In this document: in pieces, positions 1 to 10,789 of the stretch | Layout of the letters: each line of letters opens with the position of its first letter | Numbering within the stretch: position 1 is the stretch's first letter | DNA from: Sphagnum compactum | Lineage: Eukaryota > Bryophyta > Sphagnopsida > Sphagnales | Length of the DNA stretch: 64,000 nt | Direction of reading: 5' to 3' | NCBI GenBank assembly: GCA_965153455.1 | Contig: OZ234500.1 | Span: 4,650,001-4,714,000, forward strand | Made by a program: the position numbers and the translations under genes | The notes under the pieces: generated by a model | What the model was told of the DNA's origin: nothing | The model's input: only the letters and a program-made list of their open reading frames with translations | The model's database searches: none

Positions 1-249
1 TACATCAATTCTGCAAAAACTTACATTGACACCATCTTTTCTTAATTGTTCTTCTTTTGCAGACTGCAAGGACCTGATCCATCCCTCAGAGAAAATGGCA
101 ATGACATGCACTCAATCTCAGGGACAAGACAATTTGTCCATTAGAAGTGCATGCTACAAAGATCATCATTGCAGTCAATTGAGATGTGTGCTGATGTGAA
201 CTGCAAGAAATGGGGGATGTGATTCTCAGAATGCATTTAGCACACTGAC

Positions 250-728
250 CAAGAATCCTCGGAAGTAAGTTTGGATGCAAAGCGCAGATCTGTGGGCAAG
301 GAGCACAGCCTGAGCAAGAGGAGGAAGGGGTGTGATGAAAGATGGCCGAGGCGATGTGAACTCTGGATGTGGTACTGGGATCATATCCTCCTTAGATGTC
401 CCTTCTCCCTTCCGGACACTATCACCCATGGAGCTCTTCCACAATGTCCATCGCCTTTGCTTCTCACCACCTGCTGCTGCTGCTCCTGATGCCTTCTTCT
501 GCATAACCTGTAAAATACCAACAAAGACATCATGTCTGTCTCTTGATCCTCCACTATGTTCTCTCACACTTGGATACAACTCTTTTGCTTCATGTTCTCC
601 ACACAGAAGATGTCTGTCTGTCTGTCTGTCTGTAGACTTACATTCTCATCTTTCTCCACACTTGTACTTGCTTTCACCATCCGCCGCATGCTTGCCAAAG
701 TCCTGAAAAACTTGCTGGATGCTCCCAT
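250..728 (-). CDS. IQD: IQD family (IQ67-domain) calmodulin-binding protein, 5' part only
   Basis: Two minus-strand exons, 728-642 and 507-250, join in phase 0. The first begins MGASSKFFRTLASMRR, which resembles the MG..S.KW.K.L..K start of plant IQD proteins, and ends at a GTAAGT donor. The second starts after a TTTTACAG acceptor, is basic (GEKQRRWTLWKSS), and ends with an IQ calmodulin-binding motif, ALCIQTYFRGFL, at a GTCAGT donor. In IQD genes a phase-0 intron interrupts the IQ67 domain right after FRG[YF]L, exactly as here. IQD proteins bind calmodulin and act as scaffolds at microtubules, membrane or nucleus. The remaining IQ67 exon and the C-terminus lie left of position 1; I find no ARRAL-type continuation in bases 1-249, so these are intron. 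The Ala-rich stretch that commonly precedes the IQ motif in other IQDs is replaced here by a Pro-rich one. What is seen: exons, IQ motif and intron phase. What is inferred: the family name. Confidence 0.72.
611..632. repeat. (TGTC)n microsatellite in IQD intron 1
   Basis: Five and a half perfect TGTC units lie inside the first intron of the IQD gene, next to the donor site. Confidence 0.9.
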
Positions 729-1740
729 ACTTCTTCACCACACCCAAGCTCACTCTCCTCCTAGTAGTCCTCTCCTTCTGCTCACATGCACTCTGCACAC
801 ACTTTCCAAACAAGCGAATTCAATTGCTCCTCTTCAAGCTCATGATAACAACTCCTCAAAACACACCAACCAATAACAAACAAACAAAAAATCCTCAAAA
901 CCAAGACAGAGAAAACAAAGCTCAACCAAATCCGAGTCTACCGAAGACAAACAAGAATAGTACTTTGCGAAAGAGCATTCCAGACAAGATGATAAGAGCA
1001 GCTACACAAAGCTCACCTAATACTTACAGCCGCAGTAGCAGCAGGAAGATGAGGCTGAAACTCATAAGTGAACAAAAACCACCCCAGCTCAAACTCCAAG
1101 AGTGTACGCAACTCCAACAAAGACTCAAAACTCCACAAAGTGCACAACCCAAGCTCCAGGTTCTACAGAGTGGACAACCCGAGCTCAAGTCAACAAGCTA
1201 AAAGTGTAATAATCCCACCCCAAAACAAAACTCAAACTCCCAAAACATCTACAACCCAAGCTCAAAGCTCTTTCAAAGTGGTACAAATCACCAAGCTCAA
1301 AGCGCACAACCCAAGTTCTACAAAGTGGACAACCCAAGCTCAACTCAACAAGCTACAAGTGTAACAATCCCACCCAAAAACAAACTCAACGTCCAAAACA
1401 TATACAACCCAAGCTCAAACCTCCACTAGTAGACACATCCAAGCTCCAAGCTCTTCCAAAGTGGTACAAATCACCAAGCTCAGCTCAGGCTCCCAAAATT
1501 GTACAACACCAACTCCAAACCCCAAAATCTACAACACCAAGCTCCAAGCTCCAAAAGTATTATAAATCATCAAACTCAGCTCAAGCTCCCAAAATTGTAC
1601 AACATCAACTCCAAACTCCAAACTCCAAAACCTACAACGCCAAGCTCCAAGCTCCAAAAGTGGTACAAACCATCAAGCTAAGCTCAATCTCCCAAAATTG
1701 TACCACACCAACTCCCAAATCCAAAATGTACAACACATGA
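729..1740. repeat. IQD upstream region with imperfect tandem repeats
   Basis: The segment upstream of the IQD start is C/A-rich. From about 1050 to 1740 it is built of diverged repeats. One unit (beginning TTCTACARAGTGGACAACCC) occurs near 1161 and 1316, about 155 bp apart. A second (TCCCAAAATTGTACAAC) occurs near 1491, 1587 and 1690, about 100 bp apart. Short AAGCTCCAAG blocks recur throughout. Open frames here (for example 719-1201) are by-products of low-complexity sequence. Confidence 0.75.
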
Positions 1741-4700
1741 AGCTGCAAGCAATCTCAATGACCATGGAACAAGCAAACAAGGAAACTAAGAAGAGAAGAG
1801 ACAAAACAAACAAGATGTGGCGGGAGAAGGGGGAATAGAGTATATGATTCAAAACACTAACTATTGCAGCAGGACAGTTGACACACTACCTACCCTCTAC
1901 TACTAGGTACAAGGTCTATGTCTGTACTACATAGGCTAGTCTGTCCCCTTGCCCATGAGTGTATCTATCTAGACACTTGCTTCCTACCTGACCATTCAAT
2001 CAATCTTCCCACACAAAAGCAAGCAATAAAAACCATGTGTAGTTAGTTACTTTGGAAGAAAAAAACAAATTGGGCAAAAATGAATTTTTTTATCATTTTT
2101 CTTGATATTGCTTCATTGGCTAACATTCCAGAAGGGATTTAGCATTAAATGGAAACTAGTTTTCAAAATGTTACTAAACTAAAAATCAGAGTCCAAATAG
2201 TGAAGAAAAATTATTTATTTATTTATTTATTCATTTCAAAATTTGGATTCTTTTTTTGAAAAAATAATAATGTGACGATATTTTCCTTTTTTTTTTTGCA
2301 TTTTGATGAAATTTTGCACCCAATGAAAATGTTGATGTAGAGAGTTCATTTGGTCCCAAATTTGTAGGTTTATTGGCTTTGCCCTTCGGGGCTGAATACA
2401 TTGTGATGCACCCAGAAACAGGCCAAAGTTTGATAATGCTACATTTTGGGGGCATGTGGTGTGACCTGTATCTGTGTCAACAGAAATTTTTGATGATTAA
2501 GCCCTAACAAATGAAGTACTCGGTTGATGGATGTACTAACAAAAGACACCACAAGAATTTTTGATGACTAAGCCCTAACAAATGAAGTACTAGGTTGATG
2601 GATGTACTAGCAGAGTCACCAAGAAAGAGGACAATTGACGATCATTCATCTTAGAAGAGTCGCATTTTGCTTCTTGATGTCTTTGTTATTTTATGTGTTT
2701 TTGTTGTTTGTAGGTTATAGAATTTGGTGTGTTGTTTTTCATAAAATGTCGATGCCCGGATCAAAAGTTGGTGGTGAAGCGTTGCTTCCTGGATTTTCTT
2801 TGTTGGTGTGATGCGAGATTTGCAAGAGGGAGAAAAGGTGCTTGGTGAAGGGAGGAGATACATACTTGACAATGAGGAACGCTAATCATCTTGGTTTTTT
2901 CATTCAAACTTTGTCTTCAATTTAATCTGTTTGTGTTAAAAGCTTTCAGGAGGAATGCTTGAAGCTTGGATTTTGAATAAGCTGCTCATGTTTGCTTTAG
3001 GATTTTCCATTGCGTTAAAGCTAGTGACAAGAACGTTAATAGTCGATGCGTCAGTAGAGTTTTAGGACAAAAGTGATGAGAGGCTCAAGGGGTTGTTTGG
3101 ACTAGCCTTATTGAGATTCCTATTTAAGTTGAACATGCTTGAGATAATTGGGGAGGGGGCATGGGAAAAATTGAGTACCTGAATGTTTGGGAGCTCCAAG
3201 CAAGTTCTCTGGAATGGGAGGTTCTTGGTAAGATCTGAAAAAGAAGCTACAGACATTGCTTGTCCATATTTTTATTGTCTCCACACCTACATTTCTGTTG
3301 GGATTCTGAGAATTTTGTGTGTAAAACTTAATTGCTATTAGGATACCTGGTGGAAGGCCACGGTAGTCCACAAAGAGAGGATACAAAGCGTGCTAATCCG
3401 TCAAGGTCTTTAGAGTCCTTTTGTTATCAAATTATAAGAAAATGTATTGTTGCTACACACCGATTGTGTGTTTTTAGAGTTTTCTACATTGACAAACGCA
3501 CGCATTACTCTATTGTGACAAATTAGCACACAGATTTGTATGTTACCCTCCTTTTTTGGTGCTAGTGGAATCCGTTATAGAAACATTTCAAGCATGACTG
3601 AAGAATCTACTTGGGCTTCACCATGCTAACCACTGCGTGTTTCCCATTTAGTACGTTGAATATTTATCATCTTCACAGATGTCATTTAAAGGGCATAGCC
3701 ATCATGCAACAAGCCTCTTGTTTCTTATTTGAACTATTGTTGCTGGTTTGGAAGGAGTGAGCAATTATCTTACATTTCTATGTACTCGGTAACTACTTCA
3801 AAGTACTAGATAATGAGTGCAGCCTTTTAGTTCTTTCAATTTCACGATGTAGCAAACGTGGCAATGTGATTTAGTCAAATTTGGCTATTAAAAAAATAAA
3901 GGAAATTTTTTAACATCCTTATGTATTTTTGGCTACTAACTTGAAGCACATATAGAAATGTGGCTTTATAAAAACACTTTACTGCTTTTTTAAAAAAAAT
4001 TTAGTGATGCTTTCCCCAAAAAATCATTGAATTTGCCCCAAAGAGAAATTGAATTTTTGCACTCAAAAAAAGGCTAAATGGGCTGGGTAGCATCAACTCT
4101 GGCTCCGAGCAAAGCACAGTTGGATGAGCTCACAGATGCAATGGGTGTCAGAATTGACAGTACCTGGTCAATTATCTGCCATTGAAAGCAGGGGAACTCA
4201 TGGGAATGCTGCAAAATCGGCGAGCTGCAGCATCAAGAGTGCGGGGCCTGGGCAGATGCGACCTCCAAACCACCCCCACAAGGGAGACTGATTAGGACTC
4301 CCTGCTGGTTTGGATGGAACTGTCAATTCTCTTACATTTTTTAAGAACATTTCCTATTTGAACTGCTGATGATTTGATATGATAGGAGCTGCCAATTCTT
4401 TTGCAGAGCCAGTTTCTCTTGCAAAATGTTGTTTTTGCAAGTAGCTGCTTGCTGTTTCCAAGAGAAGATGTTTGCGGTCATGATTGATCATCATCAATTA
4501 CACTACTACATGAGTATTACACATGAGTAGTGTCACCGAAAGCTTACTAGTACTGACTTTTAAATCTGCTGCTACCACCTTGATAAGTGTTTCTTTTTCT
4601 TAACACCCACCTGATCAAGTTTGGCCAGAGTGAACCAACACCCACCAGCCCAGATCAAGGATGGATGTTCCACCGTTTTTAGTTTCTTACCTACTAACAA

Positions 4701-5231
4701 CCCAAATAGCACTTACTATCGTAGAATGTTGCAAGTCACTAGGACACATGTTTGTTGAAGAATTTATTAATTAATTTTGAGGATTCCACTTCAACAAATG
4801 ATGTATTTCCCAGGTACTACAATAATCATGTACATGCATTTTACTTATGTAGTAGACACTTATTTTCATACCTACCTACTTACTCTACCTTCTTTCAGCA
4901 GGACAGGTTACAAGGTGAAACCCGACATCAACAGAATTTGTGTCCATCCATGACAGACCCATAATGGGCTTCATTCAAATGGGGGGTGTGCACCCTTGCT
5001 GCATTTGTTCATTGTTAGGCAGCTCTAGAAGGTTTCAGAAGCTTGTTGCCAACAGAAGGGAAGTACATTTGTGGAATATGGAGATAGGAGATATTTGATG
5101 TTGGGTGTGTTAGGGAGTTTGCCAAGATTTTTTCAGTTCAGTTCTCTTGGAGTTTGCCAAGATTTTATTATGTTCAGTTTTTTGCTTTTGGAGTTCCCAG
5201 AAGTGGTGTTTTCACAGTCTGCATACAAAAA
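1741..5231. other. Non-coding stretch without a recognised gene
   Basis: No reading frame here resembles a family I know. It contains the 71-bp tandem duplication at 2482-2623 and a GC-richer patch at about 4080-4320 that could be a decayed exon but carries no recognisable motif. Both strands have frequent stops. Confidence 0.6.
2482..2623. repeat. Tandem duplication, period about 71 bp
   Basis: Two adjacent near-identical copies share TAAGCCCTAACAAATGAAG and GGTTGATGGATGTACTA. The starts are about 71 bp apart with only a few mismatches, so the duplication is fairly recent. Confidence 0.85.
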
Positions 5232-5249
5232 TCTTATATATAAAGTGCC

Positions 5250-5372
5250 TTGTCTGTCCGTCGAGGTCCTGAAAGTCGAGGTCTTGTCCGTCCGTCGAGG
5301 TCCTGAAACCCAGATCGGGACCCGCCTGTCCGTCCGTCTGGTCGAGGTCCTGAAACCCAGATCCCAAATTGT
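5250..5372. repeat. Short tandem repeat GTCCGTCGAGGTCCTGAAA
   Basis: Three diverged copies of GTCGAGGTCCTGAAAC with flanking CTGTCCGTCCGTC lie just inside the 5' end of the Helitron-like element. Confidence 0.8.
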
Positions 5373-5479
5373 AAAAGTAAAATAACCACCCAAAAACCTG
5401 CCTGGCTCCTCTTTTCCGGGTTTTCGTGAAACCTGGCAGTTCTGTGCACGAAAACCCGGCAGTTCTGTGATTACGTGGA

Positions 5480-5965
5480 TGAAATATTATACGTTTTTAG
5501 TTCCGTCCAATGAGCTCAGAGTTCTGGATGGGTGGTTATGAGGATGAGATATCATGTATTTGTAGTTCCATCTAATTAGGAGTTCTGGTTTGTGGATGAA
5601 ATATTATGTATTTATATAATTCTATCCAATTAGAGTTTTGGATGGATTGATTATGTGGATGAAATATTTATGTATTCGTAAGTTCCGTCTAATGATAAGT
5701 TTTGCATGGTGATTTATTTGGATGAAATATCATGTATTTGTAATTCCGTCCAATTAGGAGTTCTGGATGGATGATTATGCAGGTGAAAATATTACGTATT
5801 TAGAGTTCCATCTAATTAGAGTTCTGGATGGATTGATGATGTGGATGAAATACTATGTATTTATATAATTCTATCCAATTAGGAGTTTTGGATGGATGAT
5901 TATGTGGATGAAAATATCATTATATTTGATTATGTGGATGAAAATATCACGCATTTGGGAGTTCC
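5480..5965. repeat. Minisatellite, period about 60-64 bp, 7-8 copies
   Basis: Units contain AATTAGGAGTTCTGGATGG, GATTATGTGGATGAAATAT and ATGTATTTGTAGTTCCATC. Unit starts fall near 5519, 5581, 5634, 5698, 5758, 5818 and 5881. Copies differ by substitutions and small indels. The array fills the body of the Helitron-like element. Confidence 0.88.
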
Positions 5966-6148
5966 ATCTAATTATGAGGATGTTTCATCCACATAATCAA
6001 TCCATGGGGTTCTTTGGGGTCTCCTTTGGACTCCCAATTTTTTCCCAGTGCCGTGTCGTGCCTTGTAGGCACGGGTTACCACTAGTATACTAGTGTGTGC
6101 CCCGTGCATAATGCACAGGTGTGTTATTTCAACAATGTTTGGTTCAAC

Positions 6149-6308
6149 CCCGTCGACCCTCCCTCGCCCGGTCCTTCGCATTTCCCACTCCGGTTCTTTA
6201 ACCCGTCGAGCCCCCCCCGCTCGGTCCTTCGCATTTCCCACTCCGGGTCTTTAACCCGTCGATCCCCCCCAGCCCGGTCCTTCACATTTCCCACTCCAGT
6301 TCTTTAAC
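6149..6308. repeat. Tandem repeat, period about 53 bp, 3 copies
   Basis: Three copies of CCCGTCGA...CCCGGTCCTTCGCATTTCC...TTCTTTAA start near 6149, 6201 and 6255. They are GC-rich and lie inside the second Helitron-like element near its 3' end. Confidence 0.88.
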
Positions 6309-6639
6309 CTTTCGGTTTCGGTTCTTAAGAACCCAACAGGAACGAAAGAACCGTCGGTTCCTTTCATTTCAACAACCTTGCCGAGCTCATGGTTTTCGTG
6401 AAAGAACTGTCAGTTCTTTGACTTTGTCATTATTTTGAGGCCCATAACTATGTACCAAGACTACCTTTTTTTTAGCTACTGTCCGTGGCCACTGTCCGTC
6501 CGGCTTCAGGGGAGGTTTCATTCACAGCCGCTGCCATCGCTCCTGCTGTTGCTATTCCTGTTGCTGCGGCTCTTATTGCTGTAAATATACGGATTTCATC
6601 CACCCGGATGGATGACGGGACGGATGACGGTTCGAGCGG

Positions 6640-6752
6640 ATTCATGGGAGGCTACTTGACGAGATGGATGAGATGTCCGTACGGGACGGCTTCAGGCGAA
6701 GCTACTTGACGGGATGGTGAGATGTCCGTACGAGACGGCTTCAGGGGAAGGA
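6640..6752. repeat. Tandem repeat, period about 52 bp, 2 copies
   Basis: Two copies of GCTACTTGACGRGATGG...GAGATGTCCGTACGRGACGG...CTTCAGG lie in the body of the second Helitron-like element. A related CCGGCTTCAGGGGAGG fragment is at about 6500. Confidence 0.85.
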
Positions 6753-7470
6753 ACTTTCTTCCTTTACAACACATGTAGTTTTGCCGCAAGTATGATCCAT
6801 TTGTCTTGCTTTGTCCATAGTCGGACCATGTGTCTGCTGCGTCACACAAATCCATACAGCAGCAGCAACAGCTCCGCCGGCCCGCTGATCGGCTATGGTA
6901 GTGGTCACAGGCAATAGTTCATCGCGAGCAGCGTCCGTGCTGTAAATACAGAATACTTGCGCTTCTCCCGGAATGAGTTGAATATCCTGCACAAAAGCAC
7001 TACATTGCTATTTCTCTAACCCTGAGTGCACGTACAACATCTCCCGTGTCCTGTAGTTTGGCAATGCTCTTCCCGCACTGGCCATTTGCAATCATGTACT
7101 TTCTAGATGCTCTCTTCTTCCACATGGTTACTTCCTTCCTGCCAGGAGTCTTCTTCTTTCTCTAATCCTAGAGAACTCAAGATGGAGCGTGTACAGTCTC
7201 GCTCTTCTTCTTCCAATCTTTCAGAGCTTCTCGTCTTCTTCCAACCATACAAATCGACGCTTGTTGCTTGCTTGCTTGCTGGACGGTGCATAAATTACAT
7301 ATAGGATGGAGGGCCATTCCTGGTTTCCCATTCTTGGTGGGCAGAAAGCTACAGCGTCAGCTTGCACGGTGTTGATTCGCATGGACGGCCGAACGTCTGT
7401 TTCGATGGATGACGAACGGACAGACGGAAGGACACTGGGATGGATGACGGACTGTACATATTTTAATAAT

Positions 7471-10440
7471 CATATTCGTCACATTTTATTTCAAATATTT
7501 CAAACATAATGATGGACAAAATTTCCATGCAATTCCACTATTAGTCTTGAGAATGGAAATACATAAGCTTGTTATTAAACAAATAGTTTCACCAAATATG
7601 CACATTTTTTTCTTTTGGTTGTTAATTGAACTTTTTTCATTGTAACATTGATTAGCAATACGAAAAAAAGGATGTGAAATTATGTTGAATGTGTGATACC
7701 TATTGAAATTTGTTTTTTGAAAAAAACACAAATATTAATAAAATGGATAGTGATATGGATTGTTTTTAATCACATTTGATGGCAAATTTGTGTTAAGTCA
7801 ATGTCTTAAGAGATTCAAAAAACTTAACCAATTCAAACCTAAGATGATAATTAACATCAAAAGTCACATCGTTATCCATATGACAAAAGATGTTAATTCA
7901 ATGTTTGAAATATCATGTTCATAAATTAGTTTTCTTGTTTCGTAGTACTCAGATCTGCTTGTGGTAGTGGTGGGAGATTTTGTGCGTTAGGTATGCTTTT
8001 GCTTCAAAGAAAGGCAGTTGGACACTTCCAATGGACAAAGGTTTTTTAAAAAAATGAAAATCTAATGGGAGGCGCAAGAAAAACATGATTTGTAATGTAC
8101 CAACAACAACAATAAAGTACTTGAACAAGCTTTGTATTAAAAGTTCAATAGTAGATAGCAAGATTAAGCTTGCAATATGCTATACTATCTAGAGGAGATC
8201 TTTTTCCTTTGATCAAAATAAAGCTCGTTGTTGTCGGTGCTTGATTTGTAAGTGCTTTGTAGATGTTTGAGTTTCAAGTCTTTTTTCTGCAAGTCTTTGT
8301 TTCAGACTTTCTTTGGTTGTGTCAGACCTAAACAGAGGGTAAGCTTTTTTTGATCTTCTTCTTTTATTTGAGTTGTGATCATTTTGATGCATGCATGCAT
8401 GCATGCACACAATGGAGAAAAGAGGTTTCTTCATCATTCTTTCACAAGGCTTTTTTTTTTTTGTCAGTCCTTGTGATCTTTTGAGTTTCATCAACTTTGC
8501 AATGTTTAGTTTGCACTTTGCGCCATCTCAATTGTTCCAGGCATAAAATAAGCAAATCTTTTTGGGCCAGGGTGAACCAGCACCAACAACACTGGTACCT
8601 TCACCTTCTTAAGTGAGGCACCTTAGAGTGGCTCCTTTTAAACCAGGAAATGTGAAATTCGGACTCAGAGAGACCATGATTCAGTTGTAGGACTGCACAT
8701 GTATAAATGTTTAGAAGCAAATATGATGAACCCCAGCATTTTTGTACCTTATGTGGAGTGCACCTTACTCTTGGCAAAAAAATCGTCAAGAGCCTCAGCC
8801 TCAAAAAACAAAAAAATTCTACCAAATTTGATGATATTCCCAAAAAGCTGGATATCCTTGCACACAATTTTTTCTTCTTGTTTTCCAACCCCAACCAAAG
8901 GTTTAGCATGCCCACCACAAAAGCATGTGATCTCCTCCACTCCCAAGGAAAGTGCAACACTTCAGTTATCTAAACCACGCCCACAATGATATACAAAACT
9001 CGCTGAATACCCATTTCTCTCTAGATAGTTCATTCAAGGGTTTTACGGTTTAGGGTTTAAACCCTAAAACCTAAAACCCATCACCACTTTTTGCATAATT
9101 ATTTTCCCAAAGTTCACCTACAAATAATATTCAATAAATACCATTCTGGTTACTGTTCTCCAAAGCCATCTCTAGCTAGGGCCATTTTGGGAGAAGTTTA
9201 GGTGATGAAAATTATTAGGTATTATTGTTTTGGCTTTTTTCTATCAACACTGTAGTGTTGACAATTTACCTGATCCACTCCTCTCTGCAGCAGTCTTTGG
9301 GAGCAGTTTTCCATTGCATGTGTAAAATAGCCTACAACCTGCCCATGAGCAGCAGAGTGGGTTTAGACTTTAGACTACTTTGATGCTTTAGCTGACAAGT
9401 ATTTTGAATATTCAACTCATGAAGAAGCCATGTGAGTATCAGCCACCTCAGGGGGTAGCTTAAAGGAAAGCTTCAAGGCACCAAATAGTTGCTCCTCACC
9501 ACCACAGGCTTTGGATTTAGATCACTGTGTGTTTTTCCATTGTCCTCAGTAAATTCCAGAGGTAGAGTTCAAACTTCAAACTTGAAAGCCTGCCAAAATG
9601 TAGTAGCAAAATGCAGTTCAAATTCTTACCTAAAGTGAATAATGGAACATGTATAGACATTATGAACTCAATGACTTCCATTTGCTTTGGTAGTCAATCA
9701 GCCACATGAGCTTAGCCTGCACACAAAAGCATTGAGGAAAACTTTTTGCTTGTGAGCTTTGTGGAATTTCCAACTTGTGTGTAGTCATGGGATCATAAGT
9801 CATCAAATATGGTTGTCACGGAGTCTTTTGTGCCTCGTTGAGAATACATCATTAACACACACCAATGGCTAGCTTGGCTTAAAAACAGGCTTCAGCCCTA
9901 TTAGAGCAAAGGTTGGGATCAACATACACAAGTGTCATAGAGGGCCCTGACTAAGGCACAGAGTTGGTCGTAGGTGATGATCTTATCCCAAATGGAGCTT
10001 GACATGACTTAAGGCAAATTATGTCACAAAAGTCAAGTTTGAACTACTTGTAGCAACAACAACTACTTGTAGTCGCCAAGGGAAATTTGTTTTTGCTTTT
10101 AATGAAGAGTGACAACTTTGTGTGAGCTTCTTACACATCTCCCACAACCCTATTTGTGACAATGGGCCAACTTTGCTGGATTATGAAATTGAATTACATA
10201 ATCTTATTTGTGTTAATGGCAAAAAAATTGGTTGTTAAGCATCCCTTTAACACTCACACAATAAGACTACAAGGTATTACTTAAGATGTGGTCCTTATCC
10301 TTTCCCAAGCTAGGGCCAAGGAGGGTTTCATTGTGGATAATGTCTATTTTAAGGGGTCTTTTCAAACTAAGTGAAGAGGATATTTTGTATTTATTCCTCC
10401 TTTTCTATTGTTATCTATTGGCAATTTACACTTGGACGTT
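7471..10440. other. Non-coding stretch without a recognised gene
   Basis: AT-rich, with no family I recognise on either strand. Short frames at about 8600-8990 exist on both strands but carry no motif I can name. It includes a (TGCA)n tract at about 8388-8406 and a palindromic telomere-like motif at 9047-9072. Confidence 0.6.
9047..9072. repeat. Palindromic telomere-like motif
   Basis: GGTTTAGGGTTTAAACCC followed by TAAAACC forms two facing plant telomere units (TTTAGGG and CCCTAAA). Confidence 0.75.
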
Positions 10441-10446
10441 CTATTG

Positions 10447-10765
10447 GTCAAGGAGAGCAGAGTAGCAAGGTGAAGAAGAGAGTAACAATGTGAAGGAAAA
10501 CAAAGCACAAGGAGAGCAGAATAGCAAGGCGAAGAAGAGAGTAGCAATGTGAAGAAGAAAACAACAACACAAAGGAAAGCAAAATGCAAGGAGAGGAGAG
10601 CAGAGCATGAGGAGAAAGAGAAAGGAGAAAGTGGGGCTTGAGCTGAAAACTATTGTTACTCTCTTCTTCGCCCTTCTACTCTGCTCTCCTTGCATTATGT
10701 TTTCCTTCACGTTTTTGTTCTCTTCACGTTATTATTTTCTTTGTGTTGCTGCTATTTTCTTCGCC
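10447..10765. repeat. Large imperfect foldback made of tandem units
   Basis: The left arm (about 10450-10610) holds two to three copies of AAGGAGAGCAGARTAGCAAG plus GYGAAGAAGAGAGTARCAAT. The right arm (about 10650-10765) contains the reverse complement (GTTACTCTCTTCTTCG, CTACTCTGCTCTCCTTGC, TTTTCCTTCACG). The two could pair into a long hairpin with a short purine-rich loop. It may be a foldback or MITE-type element; no coding capacity. Confidence 0.75.
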
Positions 10766-10789
10766 TTGCTTTTGGACTTGTAATTTGTA

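Larger units (their letters stand above)
5232..6085 (+). mobile_element. Non-autonomous Helitron-like element
   Basis: The 5' end reads A|TCTTATATATAAAG followed by GTCCGTC-rich sequence, as in many plant Helitrons. The 3' end has a 6-bp-stem hairpin (CGTGCC-TTGTA-GGCACG, 6057-6073), an 8-nt spacer and CTAG (6082-6085), followed by T. This gives TC...CTRR ends inserted between A and T, the Helitron signature. At 854 bp it has no Rep/helicase coding capacity. The middle is mostly a minisatellite of about 62 bp. Ends and hairpin are seen; mobilisation in trans is inferred. Confidence 0.7.
6090..7470 (-). mobile_element. Second Helitron-like element, opposite orientation
   Basis: Read on the minus strand, the 3' end is a GTGCATTATGCAC hairpin, then GGGGCACACA and CTAG (+ strand 6093-6090), followed by T. 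This is the same layout as the neighbouring element but with a different sequence. GGACGGACAG-type subterminal sequence occurs near 7410-7455, as expected near the opposite (5') end. The exact 5' terminus is eroded and I could not place a clean TC end, so the right boundary is approximate. No transposase frame is visible. Confidence 0.55.

Noticed and set aside
719-1364. Lys/Gln/Ser-rich frames
   Set aside because: Product of the imperfect AAGCTCCAA-type tandem repeats; no gene signals.
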